Below are positions 13,206-13,792 of a DNA stretch of 13,792 bases, in pieces; position 1 is the first letter of the stretch; each line of letters opens with the position of its first letter. The translations under genes were made by a program, and so were the position numbers. Source of the DNA: Nocardioides sp. (GTDB lineage Bacteria > Actinomycetota > Actinomycetes > Propionibacteriales > Nocardioidaceae); contig DOWL01000193.1 of the NCBI GenBank assembly GCA_003519585.1, forward strand, positions 24,228-38,019, given 5' to 3'. The notes beneath the pieces are model-generated. The model saw only the letters and a list, made by a program, of their open reading frames with translations. It ran no database searches and was not told the origin of the DNA.

Positions 13206-13792
13206 TCAGTGCTGTGGGTGCTTGGTGGCGAAGATCGCCGCCTGCGTGCGGCTGGTCAGCCCGAGCTTGGCCAACATCGACGACACGTAGTTCTTGACCG
13301 TCTTCTCCGCCAGGAACATCTTCTCCGCGATCTGCCGATTGGTCAGCCCCTGACCGATCAGCTCGAGGATCTTCTGCTCCTGCTCGGTCAACCCCTCCAG
13401 CTCCCGGTCCTTCGGCGGACCGGTGCGTACCCGCTCGAGCACCGCAGCCGTCATCGCCGGGTCGAGCATCGACTGACCGGCTGCGACCCGACGCACCGTG
13501 TCGACCAGATCGTTGCCCCGCACCTGCTTGAGGACATACCCGGCCGCACCGGCCATGATCGCGGCGAAGAGCGCATCGTCATCGTCGTAAGACGTCAGGA
13601 TCAGTGCCTTGATCGAGGGATCCACCGAACGGATCTCGCGACACACGTCGATCCCCGACCCATCTGGAAGCCGGCCGTCGAGGATCGCGACGTCGGGCCG
13701 GAGCGCGGGGATGCGCCGCGCCGCCTCCTGGGCCGATCCGGACTCGCCCACCACGACGAGGTCCGGCTCTCCCTCGAGGAGCTCCTTGATCC
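13206..13792 (-). CDS. devR: DevR/DosR-type response regulator (NarL/LuxR family), N-terminus off the window
   Basis: About 195 codons are visible; the first residues, including the acidic pocket at the start of the receiver, lie beyond the right edge. The receiver has the phospho-acceptor Asp in VAILDGRLPDG (codon 13677-13679), the conserved Thr in LILTSYDDDD and the conserved Lys in GYVLKQ. The LuxR-type helix-turn-helix follows: LTEQEQKILELIGQGLTNRQ, then AEKMFLAEKTVKNYVSSMLA and KLGLTSRTQAAIFATK to the end. The EKTVKNYV recognition helix keeps the Lys/Lys/Asn residues that contact DNA in M. tuberculosis DosR, and the whole C-terminus closely follows that protein. The family is activated by heme histidine kinases (DevS/DosT) under hypoxia, NO or CO. 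No kinase gene is in view. DosR-like boxes before the neighbouring genes fit this regulator. Confidence 0.9.
   Translation of the reverse strand, partial: IKELLEGEPDLVVVGESGSAQEAARRIPALRPDVAILDGRLPDGSGIDVCREIRSVDPSIKALILTSYDDDDALFAAIMAGAAGYVLKQVRGNDLVDTVRRVAAGQSMLDPAMTAAVLERVRTGPPKDRELEGLTEQEQKILELIGQGLTNRQIAEKMFLAEKTVKNYVSSMLAKLGLTSRTQAAIFATKHPQH

Overview
The window is very GC-rich, with strong third-position G/C bias, GTG starts, purine-rich ribosome sites and short intergenic gaps. It reads as chromosomal DNA of a high-GC actinobacterium. A Nocardioides-type organism is a reasonable guess, but the sequence alone does not fix the genus. No tRNA, rRNA, insertion sequence, phage gene, CRISPR array or origin is visible.

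Layout from left to right. (1) Phosphoketolase (xfp, +), then a 53-residue small ORF (+), converge on acetate kinase (ackA, -) with an 18-bp perfect palindrome between them. (2) Reading leftward into ackA is an ABC exporter pair (ATPase then two-FtsX-domain permease), with 17 bp between the permease stop and the ackA start. (3) An AdhP-like zinc alcohol dehydrogenase and an unrecognised 206-residue protein form a second leftward operon. (4) A two-CBS-domain protein (+) is divergent from adhP. (5) Leftward from the right edge come a DevR/DosR-type response regulator (its first residues lie outside the window), a flavin-binding PNPOx-fold protein, and three tandem-domain universal stress proteins (USPs).

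This gene set (DevR/DosR, USPs, CBS protein, flavin-fold protein, fermentative enzymes) matches the mycobacterial dormancy (DosR) regulon, which responds to hypoxia and NO. The DNA-contacting residues of the regulator are conserved. The non-coding gaps hold palindromes close to the DosR core GGGAC-N4-GTCCC, at 2632, 7346, 9125, 9146, 11702 and 13152, plus weaker ones at 6 and 28. At four promoters the box is followed by exactly 23 bases and an NAGNNT hexamer. For two of these genes (the small ORF and the ABC ATPase) the box is centred exactly 42.5 bp upstream of the ATG, which implies DosR-activated leaderless transcripts.

Working model (inference): under low oxygen the regulator switches on a module in which phosphoketolase makes acetyl phosphate and acetate kinase converts it to acetate plus ATP. 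AdhP would help redox balance, while the USP, CBS and PNPOx proteins act in adenylate sensing and flavin chemistry. The exporter, the 206-residue protein and the small ORF are the least understood members.
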